Shown here: positions 9,604 through 19,151 of the stretch, one piece after another
Layout of the letters: the number at the start of each line of letters is the position of its first letter
How positions within the stretch are numbered: position 1 is the first letter of the stretch
The notes under the pieces: model-generated
What the model saw: only the letters and a program-made list of their open reading frames with translations
Told to the model about the DNA's origin: nothing
The model's database searches: none
DNA from: Massilia sp. BSC265
GTDB taxonomy: Bacteria; Pseudomonadota; Gammaproteobacteria; Burkholderiales; Burkholderiaceae_D
Reading direction: 5' to 3'
Length of the DNA stretch: 64,000 nt
Assembly (NCBI RefSeq): GCF_000740675.1
Contig: NZ_JPXI01000029.1
Location: 496,001 to 560,000, forward strand
Made by a program: the position numbers and the translations under genes

Positions 9604-9930
9604 ATGCGTATGAAGACCAATCCCGAAAAAGACCTAGAGCTGCACGACAAGATCAACCGCGAAACCGGCCGCATCAAATGGAGCGAGCTGGCCCGCCATT
9701 TCGCCAGCGGCTCGGTGATCTACGTGAGCGAGGAACTGGACCTGATCGACGTGGCCCTGCGCATCGCGCACGACGACAAGGCGAGCGTGGGCAAGTGGAT
9801 GGCGGCGGGGACGGTGGCCAAGGTCAGCGACGTGCAAGCGCAGACCTGGACTGCGGCAGATGCGACGCTGTGGGCGTCGGTGGTGAGTCCGTTCGTGCTG
9901 GTGCAGCCGGAGAAAAAGCAGCTGCATTAA
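9604..9930 (+). CDS. DUF2288 family protein
   Basis: 108 residues. The pattern LHDKINRETGRIKWSELARH, FASGSVIYVSEELDL, MAAGTVAKVSD, WTAADATLWASVVSPFVLVQP matches the small DUF2288 family of proteobacteria, whose function is unknown. It has no signal peptide or membrane segment. It starts 7 bases after the toxin stop, so it may be co-transcribed with the toxin-antitoxin pair, but the family occurs widely without it. Confidence 0.75.
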   Translation: MRMKTNPEKDLELHDKINRETGRIKWSELARHFASGSVIYVSEELDLIDVALRIAHDDKASVGKWMAAGTVAKVSDVQAQTWTAADATLWASVVSPFVLVQPEKKQLH

Positions 9931-9953
9931 TCAACAGCTGTCATAGTCGGCAG

Positions 9954-10343
9954 TTAGCGTTTCCCCTCGGCCCGGTGCGTCAGCGCATGGGCCGCGCGGC
10001 GCATGTACTGCGCCGCCCTCTCCGGATCCTTCTCCATCATCCCCAGCTGCTGCCACGCCTCCGGATAATCCAGCTGCGTGGCCTGCTCCAGCCAGCGCCG
10101 CGCGGCCGCCTCGTCCTTGGGCACGCCATCGCCTTCGAGCAGCATGTTTGCCAGCAAGAACATCGCCTCCCGCATCCCGCGCGAGGCTGCGACGGCAAGC
10201 CAGTGCGCCGCCAGCGCCGCATCGCCGGCGTCGCGGTGCATCATCCCGCGCCGCAGGGCAATGTCGGCCTCGTCCCCGTGCTGGGCCATGGCCGGCTGGA
10301 CCATCAGGAAGGCGGCCAGCACCGCCGCGATCACACGCTTCAT
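9954..10343 (-). CDS. Secreted Sel1-repeat protein
   Basis: 129 residues with a signal peptide (KRVIAAVLAAFLMVQPAMAQ). The rest is two to three Sel1/TPR-like helical repeats: DAALAAHWLAVAASRGMREAMFLLANMLLEG and DEAAARRWLEQATQLDYPEAWQQLG. Such repeats mediate protein contacts in the periplasm. The ATG overlaps the cpdB stop by 4 bases, so translation is coupled to cpdB. Confidence 0.78.
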   Translation of the reverse strand: MKRVIAAVLAAFLMVQPAMAQHGDEADIALRRGMMHRDAGDAALAAHWLAVAASRGMREAMFLLANMLLEGDGVPKDEAAARRWLEQATQLDYPEAWQQLGMMEKDPERAAQYMRRAAHALTHRAEGKR

Positions 10344-12352
10344 TGCGACAGGTCGATCGCGTACAGCGCCGTGCCCTTGCCGCGGCCGTCGTCTGCCGCC
10401 ACCTGGGTGACGTTGTGCAGCCCCGCCTCATGGGCCAGTTCGACCATGCCGGGCGCCGACGAGAACACCACGCTGCCCGCCGTCTTGACCGGCGTGAAGC
10501 GCCAGCTGCGGTGCGAGGAATGCGCCGCGCGCGTCAGCTTTTTCGCGTCTCGCACGTAGGCGATCATGACATCGCGGTTGTTATCGGGAGAGGCGATCAC
10601 GGTCCTGCTGCCGTCCAGGCCGGGGAAGTGGCCCCCACCGCTGGCACGGTAGTTGTTGGTCGCCACCAGGAATTCCTGCTCCGTCACGACCGGCTTGCCG
10701 CGCCAGGTGAGGTTGCGGATCCGCTCGCCCGGCGCGCGCGTCACGTCGATCTCGTACGACACCTCCGGCGAGGTCACGGTATCGAAGTTGTAGCTCGGCA
10801 CGGCCAGGTTGACCAGCGCCTGCGGCTCGGGTTTCGCCGGGTCGATGGTATGGAAGCGCTGCGCCGCCTTCTCCAGCCAGGCCTTGAGCCCAGCTCCGTT
10901 CACCTTCACCGCGTACAGGGAGTTCGGATACAGGTAGAGGTCGGCCGCATTGTTCAGCGCCAGGTCGCCCGCCTTCACGTCGGTGTAGTCGGCCGGGCCG
11001 GCCACGCCGCTCTTGAAGGGCGCCGTCACCGACAGCACCGGCAGGTCCTTGTACTGCGGCAGGTTGGCGGCCACGTAGTTCACCACATAGTCGGTCTGCG
11101 CCTGGTTGATCACCTGCAGGGCCGAGATGTCGCCGACATCGGCGAAATAGCTCGACATGCGGAAGTCGGTACTGCCGACCGGCGTCTTCACATAGCGGAT
11201 CGTCGCCTCGTGCTCGTCCTTCACCAGTGCCATCACGGTCGGATCGGCCTCGACATAGGTCTTGGCACCCAGCTGGGCAGCGCGCGTCTCGACGCGGGTC
11301 TTGTCCTTCTCGACCGCCCAGCGCTTGCCGTCGTGCTTCAAGTGCAGCTGGACGACGCCAAGGTGCTTGCCCCACAGGCTGGCCATCACGGTGGGCACGC
11401 CATGCACCATACCCCTGGCCTTGTCCACGCCCGGCAGGTCGAACTGCGGCGCGGTGCTGTCCGCGTTCGGGAACAGCTGGTGCGAGTGGCCCAGCAGCAT
11501 GGCGTCGACCCCTTCCACCTTTGCCAGGTACCAGTTGGCATTTTCCATGGTCGGCGTGTACGGGGCGGCATCCAGGCCGCCGTGCGAGATCGCGATCACC
11601 AGGTCGGCGCCCTTCCTGCGCATCTCCGGCACATACTTCTGTGCGGCCTCGAGCACGCCGGTGGTGTAGACGCGGCCCTCGAGCCAGCGCTTGTCCCATT
11701 CCATGATGGTCGGCGGGGCGAAGCCGATGATGCCCACGCGCACGGTCGCCTTGACCGGCCTGCCCTTGACGTCCAGCGCGCTGACCTGCTTGTCGACGAT
11801 GGCATAGGGGCTGAACAGCGGCTTCTTCGTCCTGGCGCTGTAGACGTTCGCCAGCACCATCGGGAAGGCAGGGCCGGCGCAGCGCTTGGGCTGGTCGACG
11901 CTGGCCACCTGGAAACGGTTGCCCGTCACCTGGCTCAGGAATCCGAGGCCGTAGTTGAATTCGTGGTTGCCGACACCCGCACCGTCATACTTCAGCGCAT
12001 TCATGATCTTGTAGATGCCCAGGGTTTCGTCGCAGCGCAGCGGCTTGACTTGTGCCTGGTAGTCGGCCAGCGCCGTGCCCTGGATGGTGTCGCCATTGTC
12101 GAGCAGGAAAGTGTTCGGGAACTCCTTGCGCGCCTGGTGGATCAGGGTGGCGGTGCGGTCGAGGCCATGCGAGGGCTCGGGCGCCAGTTTGTAGTAGTCG
12201 TAGCCGACCAGGTTCGAATGCAGGTCGGTCGTTTCCAGCACGGCGAGCGTCGCGGTCGTGCCGGCCCTGGGTGGTTTGGCGGCGACGACGGGAAGGCTGA
12301 CGAGCGCCGGGACCAGCGCGATGCAGAGTTTGCGGGAAAAGCGAATGAGCAT
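10340..12352 (-). CDS. cpdB: Bifunctional 2',3'-cyclic-nucleotide phosphodiesterase/3'-nucleotidase
   Basis: 670 residues from the ATG at 12352; an upstream open stretch over the prfB start is not coding. Residues 1-24 are a signal peptide (RKLCIALVPALVSLPVVAA). The metallophosphatase domain shows ETTDLHSNLVG, DNGDTIQGT, GNHEFNYGL, ISHGGLD and LGHSHQLFP. The C-terminal 5'-nucleotidase domain has ATNNYRASGGGHFPGL. CpdB is a periplasmic scavenger that turns 2',3'-cyclic nucleotides into nucleosides and phosphate. It is divergent from prfB across a 144-base gap. Confidence 0.95.
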   Translation of the reverse strand: MLIRFSRKLCIALVPALVSLPVVAAKPPRAGTTATLAVLETTDLHSNLVGYDYYKLAPEPSHGLDRTATLIHQARKEFPNTFLLDNGDTIQGTALADYQAQVKPLRCDETLGIYKIMNALKYDGAGVGNHEFNYGLGFLSQVTGNRFQVASVDQPKRCAGPAFPMVLANVYSARTKKPLFSPYAIVDKQVSALDVKGRPVKATVRVGIIGFAPPTIMEWDKRWLEGRVYTTGVLEAAQKYVPEMRRKGADLVIAISHGGLDAAPYTPTMENANWYLAKVEGVDAMLLGHSHQLFPNADSTAPQFDLPGVDKARGMVHGVPTVMASLWGKHLGVVQLHLKHDGKRWAVEKDKTRVETRAAQLGAKTYVEADPTVMALVKDEHEATIRYVKTPVGSTDFRMSSYFADVGDISALQVINQAQTDYVVNYVAANLPQYKDLPVLSVTAPFKSGVAGPADYTDVKAGDLALNNAADLYLYPNSLYAVKVNGAGLKAWLEKAAQRFHTIDPAKPEPQALVNLAVPSYNFDTVTSPEVSYEIDVTRAPGERIRNLTWRGKPVVTEQEFLVATNNYRASGGGHFPGLDGSRTVIASPDNNRDVMIAYVRDAKKLTRAAHSSHRSWRFTPVKTAGSVVFSSAPGMVELAHEAGLHNVTQVAADDGRGKGTALYAIDLSQ

Positions 12353-12450
12353 GACGAATCCGGAGTACGAAACCGGACGATGATAAGGCAGCAAGAAGGG
12401 AGGAGGCAAGCAAAGGGGCGCTGCCAGCCGATTCCTAACGCGCCTTGGGG

Positions 12451-12456
12451 TATAAT
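12451..12456 (+). promoter_or_regulatory. -10 box upstream of prfB
   Basis: A perfect TATAAT lies 41 bases before the prfB ATG. No good -35 is visible 17 bases upstream. Confidence 0.5.
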
Positions 12457-12496
12457 CTAGGGTTCGATTCAACCAATTCACGAGACTGCCAAGACC

Positions 12497-13601
12497 ATGG
12501 AAGCTGAACGCATCAATGCCATTTCCGCCCTGCTGAACGACCTGACCAGCCGTGAAGCCGAACTTCGGAGGTATCTTTGACTTCGATCGCAAGTCAGAGA
12601 AACTAGAACAGGTCAACCAGGAACTCGAAGACCCGACCGTCTGGAACGACCAGAAACGGGCCCAGGACCTCGGCAAGGAAAAGAAGGCGCTCGAAGCCGT
12701 CGTGCTGACGCTCGAGAAAGCCCGGGCCGACCTGGCCGACGCAAGCGACCTGTTCGAGATGGCAAAGGAAGAAGGCGACCACGATACCCTGGAATCGATC
12801 GGCGGTGACGCCGAAGCCATCCAGAAGATCATCGAGGCGATGGAATTCCGCCGCATGTTCAGCAACCCGATGGACCACGCCAACTGCTTCATCGACATCC
12901 AGGCCGGCGCCGGCGGTACCGAAGCCCAGGACTGGGCCTCGATGCTGCTGCGCCAGTACCTGCGCTATTGCGAACGCAAGGGCTTCAAGGCCGAGATCCT
13001 GGAACAGTCCGAGGGCGAGGTCGCGGGCATCAAGACCGCCACCATCAAGGTCGACGGCGAGTACGCCTACGGCCACCTGCGCACCGAGACCGGCGTGCAC
13101 CGCCTGGTGCGCAAGTCGCCGTTCGACTCGGCCAACGGCCGCCACACCTCGTTCACCTCGCTGTTCGTGTACCCGGAAGTCGACGACTCGATCGAGATCG
13201 AAATCAATCCGGCCGACGTGCGCATCGACACCTACCGCGCATCCGGCGCGGGCGGCCAGCACATCAACAAGACCGACTCCGCGGTGCGCCTGACGCACGG
13301 CCCGTCGGGCATCGTGGTGCAGTGCCAGAACGACCGCTCGCAGCACCGCAACAAGGCCGAGGCATGGGACATGCTGCGCGCCAAGCTGTACGAACTCGAG
13401 CTGCGTAACCGCATGAGCGAGCAGCAGAAGCTGGAAGACTCCAAGACCGACGTCGGCTGGGGCCACCAGATCCGCTCCTACGTGCTGGACCAGTCCCGCA
13501 TCAAGGACCTGCGTACCGGCTTCGAGACCGGCAACACCAAGAACGTGCTGGACGGCGACCTGGACGACTTCATCTCGGCCTCGCTCAAGCAAGGCGTGTA
13601 A
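12497..13601 (+). CDS. prfB: Peptide chain release factor 2 (RF2), programmed +1 frameshift
   Basis: The gene starts at ATG 12497 and runs 27 codons to an in-frame TGA at 12578-12580. A +1 shift on CTT (skipping T12578) joins it to the main frame from 12579, giving 367 residues, the normal RF2 length. The main frame has [19 protein letters not shown] with the SPF stop-codon reader, and the catalytic GGQ in [15 protein letters not shown]2 releases peptides at UGA and UAA, and low RF2 levels promote the shift, so it controls its own synthesis. The HAD gene follows 3 bases after the stop and lysS after that. Confidence 0.97.
12567..12581 (+). promoter_or_regulatory. prfB +1 frameshift site
   Basis: GGAGG (12567-12571), three bases TAT, then CTT TGA C. 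This is the classical arrangement: an internal Shine-Dalgarno close to the slippery CTT, followed by a UGA in poor C context. Confidence 0.95.
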
Positions 13602-13604
13602 GCG

Positions 13605-14270
13605 ATGACGACGACCCCGCAACGTGCCTTCCTGTTCGACATGGACGGCACCATCGTCGACAACATGGCCTTCCATACCAGCTCGTGGGTCACTTTCTTC
13701 GAGCGTCGCGGCCAAGCGATCGACGCGGACGAATTCTTCCGCGCGACGGCAGGCCGCCAGGGCGGCGAGATCATCCGCACCTACCTGGGCGAAGGTCTCG
13801 GCGACGAGGAAGTCGCGGCGCTGAACCACGAAAAGGAATCGGTCTACCGCGAGCTGTACGCGCCGCACCTCAAGGCGGTCGACGGCTTCGACAAGCTGAT
13901 CCAGCAGGCAAAAGCGAACGGCGTGAAGCTCGCCGTCGGCACGGCCGCGCCGCCGGCCAATGTCGCTTTCACCCTCGACGGCCTGGGCTTGCGCGCGCAT
14001 TTCGATGCGATCGTCGGCGCCGCCGATGTCGCACGCGGCAAGCCGCATCCGGACGTGTTCCTGAAGGCGGCCGAGCTGTGCGGCGTGGCGCCGGAGCATT
14101 GCATCGTGTTCGAGGACGCCCCGCTGGGCGTGGAAGCGGCGCGCCGCGCGGGCATGCGCTGCATCGTGCTGACGACCACCCTGCCCGCCGCCAGCTTCGC
14201 CGGATTCGACAACGTCATCGCGATCGTGCGCGACTTTTCCGAACTGAAGGCGGAACCCCTGTTCGCCTGA
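13605..14270 (+). CDS. HAD-superfamily phosphatase, beta-phosphoglucomutase-like
   Basis: 221 residues. Motif I is FLFDMDGTIVDN (10-21), motif II the Thr in AVGTAAP near 111, motif III the Lys in RGKPHPDVF near 146 and motif IV FEDAPLGVEAA near 168. The cap insertion after motif I (HTSSWVTFFERRG) is the helical type of beta-phosphoglucomutase and related sugar-phosphate phosphatases. The substrate cannot be read from sequence. It lies between prfB and lysS and is probably co-transcribed with both; this neighbourhood is not evidence of a role in translation. Confidence 0.85.
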   Translation: MTTTPQRAFLFDMDGTIVDNMAFHTSSWVTFFERRGQAIDADEFFRATAGRQGGEIIRTYLGEGLGDEEVAALNHEKESVYRELYAPHLKAVDGFDKLIQQAKANGVKLAVGTAAPPANVAFTLDGLGLRAHFDAIVGAADVARGKPHPDVFLKAAELCGVAPEHCIVFEDAPLGVEAARRAGMRCIVLTTTLPAASFAGFDNVIAIVRDFSELKAEPLFA

Positions 14271-14308
14271 GTTCATCCAAATAAGCCAATAAGAAACACC
14301 ATCCAATC

Positions 14309-15844
14309 ATGACTACGGAAAACCAAGACCAGTCGCCCGTCGTGGCGCATGACGAGAACAAGATCATGGCCGAGCGCCGCGCCAAGCTGGCCGCGCTGCG
14401 CCAGCAGGGCAACCCGTTCCCGAACGACTTCGTTCCGCAGGACAAGGCCGCCGACCTGGTCGAGACCTACTCCGGCAAGACCCGCGAAGAGCTGGAAGCC
14501 GAACCGGTGAACGTGGTGCTGGCCGGCCGCATGATGCTGCGCCGCGAAGCCGGCAAGAAGGCCGCCTTCGCCACGCTGCAGGACAGTTCGGGCCCGATGG
14601 CCAGCGGCCGCATCCAGATCTACATCACCGTCGACAGCGCCGGCGAGGAAGCGATGGACGCGCTGCGCAGCTATGACCTGGGCGACATCCTGGGCGTGGA
14701 AGGCACGCTCTTCAAGACCAAGGTCGACGAGCTGACCATCAAGGTGACGAAGCTGCGCCTGATCGCCAAGGCCCTGCGTCCGCTGCCGGACAAGTTCCAC
14801 GGCCTGGCCGACCAGGAGACCAAGTACCGCCAGCGCTACGTCGACCTGATCATGAACGAAGAGACGCGCCGCACCTTCAAGGCGCGTACCGCAGCGATGT
14901 CCTCGATGCGCCGCTTCATGGAAAAGCACGGCTTCATGGAAGTCGAGACCCCGATGCTGCACCCGATCCCGGGCGGCGCCGCGGCCAAGCCTTTCATCAC
15001 CCACCACAACGCGCTCGACATGGAAATGTACCTGCGCATCGCGCCCGAGCTCTACCTGAAGCGCCTGGTGGTGGGCGGCTTCGACCGCGTGTTCGAGATC
15101 AACCGCAACTTCCGCAATGAGGGCGTGTCGGTCCGCCACAACCCGGAATTCACGATGATGGAATTCTATGCGGCCTACACCGACTACAAGTGGATCATGG
15201 ACTTCACCGAGCAGGTGATCCGCCAGGCCGCCGTCGACGCCCACGGCAGCGCCGTGCTCACCTACGGCGGCCGCGAGCTGGACCTGTCCAAGCCCTTCCA
15301 GCGCCTGACCATCGTCGAGGCGATCGACAAGTACGCGCCGGGCTACACCCCGGAGCAGCTGAACTCGATGGACTTCCTGAAGCAGGAACTGCTCAAGTTC
15401 GGCGTCAAGCCCTTCGCCACCGCCGGCCTGGGCGCGCTGCAGCTGGCCCTGTTCGAAGAAACCGCCGAAGCCCTGCTGTGGGAGCCGACCTTCATCATCG
15501 ACTATCCGGTCGAAGTGTCGCCGCTGGCGCGCGCCTCGGACACCCGTGAAGGCATCACCGAGCGCTTCGAGCTGTTCATGGTCGGCCGCGAGATCGCCAA
15601 CGGCTTCTCGGAGCTGAACGATCCGGAAGACCAGGCCGCGCGCTTCCTGTCGCAGGTGGCCGCCAAGGAAGCAGGCGACGACGAAGCGATGTACTTCGAC
15701 GCCGACTACATCCGCGCGCTGGAATACGGCATGCCGCCGGCCGGCGGCTGCGGCATCGGCATCGACCGCCTGATGATGCTGATCACCGACTCGCCGAACA
15801 TCCGCGACGTGCTGCTGTTCCCGCACCTGCGCAAGGAAGACTGA
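14309..15844 (+). CDS. lysS: Lysyl-tRNA synthetase, class II
   Basis: 511 residues. The OB-fold anticodon domain spans about 60-170. Class II motif 2 is [21 protein letters not shown] near 257-277, and motif 3 is [12 protein letters not shown] near 478. It charges tRNA-Lys in the cytosol. The prfB-lysS pairing is also seen in E. coli; here a HAD gene separates them. A strong terminator follows at 15861. Confidence 0.97.
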   Translation: MTTENQDQSPVVAHDENKIMAERRAKLAALRQQGNPFPNDFVPQDKAADLVETYSGKTREELEAEPVNVVLAGRMMLRREAGKKAAFATLQDSSGPMASGRIQIYITVDSAGEEAMDALRSYDLGDILGVEGTLFKTKVDELTIKVTKLRLIAKALRPLPDKFHGLADQETKYRQRYVDLIMNEETRRTFKARTAAMSSMRRFMEKHGFMEVETPMLHPIPGGAAAKPFITHHNALDMEMYLRIAPELYLKRLVVGGFDRVFEINRNFRNEGVSVRHNPEFTMMEFYAAYTDYKWIMDFTEQVIRQAAVDAHGSAVLTYGGRELDLSKPFQRLTIVEAIDKYAPGYTPEQLNSMDFLKQELLKFGVKPFATAGLGALQLALFEETAEALLWEPTFIIDYPVEVSPLARASDTREGITERFELFMVGREIANGFSELNDPEDQAARFLSQVAAKEAGDDEAMYFDADYIRALEYGMPPAGGCGIGIDRLMMLITDSPNIRDVLLFPHLRKED

Positions 15845-15860
15845 GCGTCATTGCTCGAAT

Positions 15861-15902
15861 AGAAAAGGCGGCCCGCGCAAGCGAAGCCGCCTTTTCTGTT
15901 TT
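15861..15902 (+). terminator. Rho-independent terminator after lysS
   Basis: A perfect 12-bp stem (15861-15872 with 15886-15897) around a 13-base loop, followed by GTTTT; the A-run on the left side makes it bidirectional. Confidence 0.85.
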
Positions 15903-15937
15903 CCGCAGGGTGGGCGGCTGCGCCGCCCACCCTGCGG
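15903..15937. repeat. Perfect 15-bp-stem hairpin between lysS and ppnN
   Basis: 15903-15917 pairs perfectly with 15923-15937 around a 5-base loop (CTGCG). It lies 12 bases from the ppnN stop and directly abuts the lysS terminator. It could end ppnN transcription or be a dispersed palindromic element. Confidence 0.8.
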
Positions 15938-15949
15938 GAACACCTGCGT

Positions 15950-17320
15950 TTATTGGACGATCGTGTAGCAAGGGGTGTAGGCCTTGCCCGGCAGCTTCAT
16001 CCGGCTATGCTCCACGAACGAGGCCAGCAGCGCATCCATCGGTTCCATGATCGCGCTTTCGCCCTGGATCTCGTACTTGCCGTACTGTTCGATCGCACTG
16101 ATCCCCTCTTCCTTCACGTTACCCGCAACGATGCCCGAGAAGGCGCGGCGCAGGTTCGCCGCCAGCATGTGGGATTCCTGGTTGCGGTGCAGCTTCAGGT
16201 TGCGCATGTTCTCGTGGGTCGGGCGGAACGGCTTCTGGAACTCCGGATCGATCTTGAGGCGCCAGTTGAAGTAATACGCGTCGCTGTGCGCCTTGCGGAA
16301 TTCGCGCACCGCCTTGATGCCGGCGTACATTTCCTTGGCCACCGCTTCCGGATCGTCGATGATGATCTTGTAGCGCTTCCGGGCAGCCTCGCCCAGGGTC
16401 AGGCCGATGAACTGGTCGATCTGGTCGAAATACGCGCGCGCCGTCGCCGGGCCGGTAAAGATCAGCGGGAAAGGCATTTCGGCGTTTTCCGGATGCAGCA
16501 GGATACCGAGGATATACAGGATTTCCTCGGCCGTACCGGCGCCGCCCGGGAACACGATGATGCCGTGGCCGGTGCGCACGAAGGCTTCCAGGCGCTTCTC
16601 GATATCCGGCATGATCACCAGGTCGCTGACGATCGGATTCGGCGATTCGGCCGCGATGATGCCCGGCTCGGAAATGCCGAGATAACGCCCGCCATGGATG
16701 CGCTGCTTCGAGTGGCCGATGGCGGCGCCTTTCATCGGACCTTTCATGGCACCCGGACCGCAGCCGGTGCAGATATCCAGCTCGCGCAAGCCGAGCGCGT
16801 AGCCGACTTCCTTCGTGTAGTTGTATTCGACGCGGTTGATCGAATGGCCACCCCAGCACACCACCATGTTCGGATTGCGTTGCGGCTGCAGAACGTTGGC
16901 ATTGCGCAGGATATGGAATACCGCGTCGGTAATGCCCTCGGGGCGGTTCAGGTCGAACTTGGGGTTATCGGTGACTTCGAAATGGACATAGACGATATCG
17001 CGCAGCACCGAGAAAAGGTGCTCATGGATACCGCGGATCATCTTGCCGTCCACGAAGGCGTGGGCAGGTGCGCCGCGGATATCGAGCTTGATGCCGCGCT
17101 CGCGCTGCAGGATGCTGATTTCGAAATTGCGGTAGCGCTCCAGCAATTCCTTGCCATCGTCGATCGAGCTGCCGGTGTTGATCACGGCCAGCGCGCACTT
17201 GCGGAACACGTCGTAAAGGCCGCTCTTGCTGGTGTCGAGCAGTTTCGCGACCTCTGCTTTCGACAGGACTTCGAGGCGGCCTTCCGGAGAGATGAGGACA
17301 TCGACAACTTCATGGGTCAT
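15950..17320 (-). CDS. ppnN: Pyrimidine/purine nucleotide 5'-monophosphate nucleosidase
   Basis: 456 residues from the ATG at 17320, with AGGGAAAA upstream; the longer frame adds 30 residues that do not fit. The central LOG-type Rossmann fold shows VVCWGGHSI, CTGCGPGAMKGPMKGA near 209 and the PGGAGTAEEILYILG catalytic loop near 284. The N- and C-terminal flanking domains are those of PpnN (YgdH). The enzyme cleaves nucleoside monophosphates to base and ribose 5-phosphate and in E. coli is bound by (p)ppGpp. It is monocistronic. Confidence 0.93.
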   Translation of the reverse strand: MTHEVVDVLISPEGRLEVLSKAEVAKLLDTSKSGLYDVFRKCALAVINTGSSIDDGKELLERYRNFEISILQRERGIKLDIRGAPAHAFVDGKMIRGIHEHLFSVLRDIVYVHFEVTDNPKFDLNRPEGITDAVFHILRNANVLQPQRNPNMVVCWGGHSINRVEYNYTKEVGYALGLRELDICTGCGPGAMKGPMKGAAIGHSKQRIHGGRYLGISEPGIIAAESPNPIVSDLVIMPDIEKRLEAFVRTGHGIIVFPGGAGTAEEILYILGILLHPENAEMPFPLIFTGPATARAYFDQIDQFIGLTLGEAARKRYKIIIDDPEAVAKEMYAGIKAVREFRKAHSDAYYFNWRLKIDPEFQKPFRPTHENMRNLKLHRNQESHMLAANLRRAFSGIVAGNVKEEGISAIEQYGKYEIQGESAIMEPMDALLASFVEHSRMKLPGKAYTPCYTIVQ

Positions 17321-17575
17321 GGTTTTATTTTCCCTTTCAATCGGTGATACGGATTGGCCTGTCGCCAATATACGCCAAAGTGCAACATTTTGCGCCCCGA
17401 TTGAGGGCATCCCCTAAGGTGCCGCGCGTCACGGGCGAAGGTCATTACCACAAGCCGAAAAAGTTCGCTGGCGATGAGGGATTTACACTAAAATGCGTGC
17501 CTGCTGGAATTTCAGGCATACAGATATTCCGCTAAAAAAATCGTCGTTACATATAACTATTTCGGGAGGAACCGC
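17321..17575. other. Divergent intergenic region ppnN / POT transporter
   Basis: 255 bases with no open frame of interest. The half next to the transporter is AT-rich for this genome and should hold its promoter (TAAAAT near 17490 is a possible -10), but no convincing -35/-10 pair is seen. Confidence 0.4.
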
Positions 17576-19078
17576 ATGAGCGGTGCAGCTACTTCAGCCA
17601 AGGGACCGATCCCAGAATTCAAGCAGATCATGGGCCATCCAGCTCCGTTGTGGATGCTCTTCATGACCGAATTCTGGGAACGCTTCGCGTTCTACGGCAT
17701 TCGTTGGGCCCTGGTGCTCTACATCGTCGCCCAGTTCTACGATGGCAACGCCGTCGGCCAGGCCGACGCCAACCTGACCTACGGTTCCTACCTTGCCCTG
17801 GTGTACGCCGGCGCCGTGTTCGGCGGCTACATCGCCGACCGCGTCATCGGCTACCAGCGTTCGATCCTCGTCGGTGCGATCTTCATGGCGGCCGGCCTGT
17901 TCATGATCGCCTTGCCGAACCAGGACATCTTCAAGCTGGGCCTGGCGACCATCATCGTGGGCAACGGCATGTTCAAGCCGAACATCTCGGCCATGGTCGG
18001 CCAGCTGTACGCACTGAACGACACCCGCCGCGATTCGGGCTTTACCATCTTCTACATGGGCATCAACGCCGGCGCCTTCCTCTCGCCGATCCTGACCCAG
18101 CAACTGGCACAGAACGTGTTCAACACCGGCGACACCCCGGCCTACAAGATCGTGTTCTTCGCATCCGGCATCGGCATGCTGATCTCGCTGGTCTGGTTCT
18201 ACATCGGCCGCAAGCAGCTCAAGGGCATCGGCGCGCCGGTCGGCGACCTGGCCAGCCCGAAGCGCCTGATCGGCGTCGTGGTCGGCTCGCTGGTGGTGAT
18301 CCCGGGCATCTACCTGCTGCTGCAGGCCGGGGCGGAGAACCTGCAGATCGTGCTGAGCGTCCTGTTCATCATCCTGGCGCTGATGCTGATCGTGGAAGGT
18401 GTCCGCGAAGGCAAGGTGTCGCGCGACAAGACCATCGCCATGATGATCATCTTCTTCTTTAACATCCTGTTCTGGTGCTTCTTCGAGCAGGCCGGCAGTT
18501 CGTTCACCTTCCTGGCCGACCAGATCGTGAACCGCAACTTCGGCGAGTGGGTCTTCCCGGTGGCGTGGTTCCAGTCCGTGAACTCGGTCGCGATCATCGT
18601 GTTCGCACCGATCATCGCCGCGATCTGGGTCGCCATGGGCCATCGCAACGTGAATCCGTCGATCCCGCGCAAGTTCGGCCTCGGCATCATCTTCAACGGC
18701 CTGGCCTTCGGCCTGCTGATGTACGCGCTGACCCAGCTGATCGACGACCAGGGCAAGATCCCGTTCTGGACCCTGTTCATGGTGTACACCATCCAGTCGA
18801 TCGGTGAGCTGTGCCTGTCGCCGATCGGCCTGTCGATGGTCACCAAGCTGGCCCCGACCCGCCTGGTCGGCCTGGGCATGGGCGGCTGGTTCCTGTCGAC
18901 CGGCATCGGCAACAACCTGTCGGGCATCTTCGCCTCGCACGTGTCGGGCGAGACCGGCATGTCGGTGGCCTCCGCACTGGACGGCTACACCTTCGGCTTC
19001 TGGATCCTGCTGGGCGGCGGCGTGCTGCTGTTCCTGCTGGCCCCGCTCATCCAGAAACTGATGCACGGCGTGAAGTAA
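17576..19078 (+). CDS. POT-family proton-coupled di-/tripeptide transporter
   Basis: 500 residues with about 12-14 membrane helices. The POT signature is near the start: EFWERFAFYGIRW holds the ExxERF proton-coupling motif (33-38). FYMGINAGAFLSP near 160 and the late GELCLSPIGLSMV near 412 are the two PTR2 signatures. It imports short peptides with protons across the inner membrane. A strong GGGAGGA site lies 6 bases before the ATG. It stands alone between ppnN (divergent, 255 bases) and a convergent LysR gene. Confidence 0.93.
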   Translation: MSGAATSAKGPIPEFKQIMGHPAPLWMLFMTEFWERFAFYGIRWALVLYIVAQFYDGNAVGQADANLTYGSYLALVYAGAVFGGYIADRVIGYQRSILVGAIFMAAGLFMIALPNQDIFKLGLATIIVGNGMFKPNISAMVGQLYALNDTRRDSGFTIFYMGINAGAFLSPILTQQLAQNVFNTGDTPAYKIVFFASGIGMLISLVWFYIGRKQLKGIGAPVGDLASPKRLIGVVVGSLVVIPGIYLLLQAGAENLQIVLSVLFIILALMLIVEGVREGKVSRDKTIAMMIIFFFNILFWCFFEQAGSSFTFLADQIVNRNFGEWVFPVAWFQSVNSVAIIVFAPIIAAIWVAMGHRNVNPSIPRKFGLGIIFNGLAFGLLMYALTQLIDDQGKIPFWTLFMVYTIQSIGELCLSPIGLSMVTKLAPTRLVGLGMGGWFLSTGIGNNLSGIFASHVSGETGMSVASALDGYTFGFWILLGGGVLLFLLAPLIQKLMHGVK

Positions 19079-19096
19079 GCGTCGAACGCTTCATGT

Positions 19097-19126
19097 GACA
19101 ACGGCGGCCTGCGGGCCGCCGTTGTC
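19097..19126. terminator. Hairpin between POT transporter and LysR gene
   Basis: A perfect 13-bp stem (19097-19109 with 19114-19126) with a TGCG tetraloop between two convergent genes. It lacks a T-run, so termination strength is uncertain. Confidence 0.6.
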
Positions 19127-19151
19127 GTTGAGACGCACCAAGCCAAGCCGC

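Noticed and set aside
10148..12460. 770-residue open frame opposite cpdB
   Set aside because: Same shadow effect; cpdB has signal peptide and catalytic motifs on the other strand.
12455..12476. tRNA T-loop-like GGTTCGATTC before prfB
   Set aside because: The flanking bases cannot form the T-stem and no other tRNA arm is present.
12353..12898. N-terminal extension of cpdB by 182 residues
   Set aside because: It would overlap the prfB start on the opposite strand, and the signal peptide begins at 12352.
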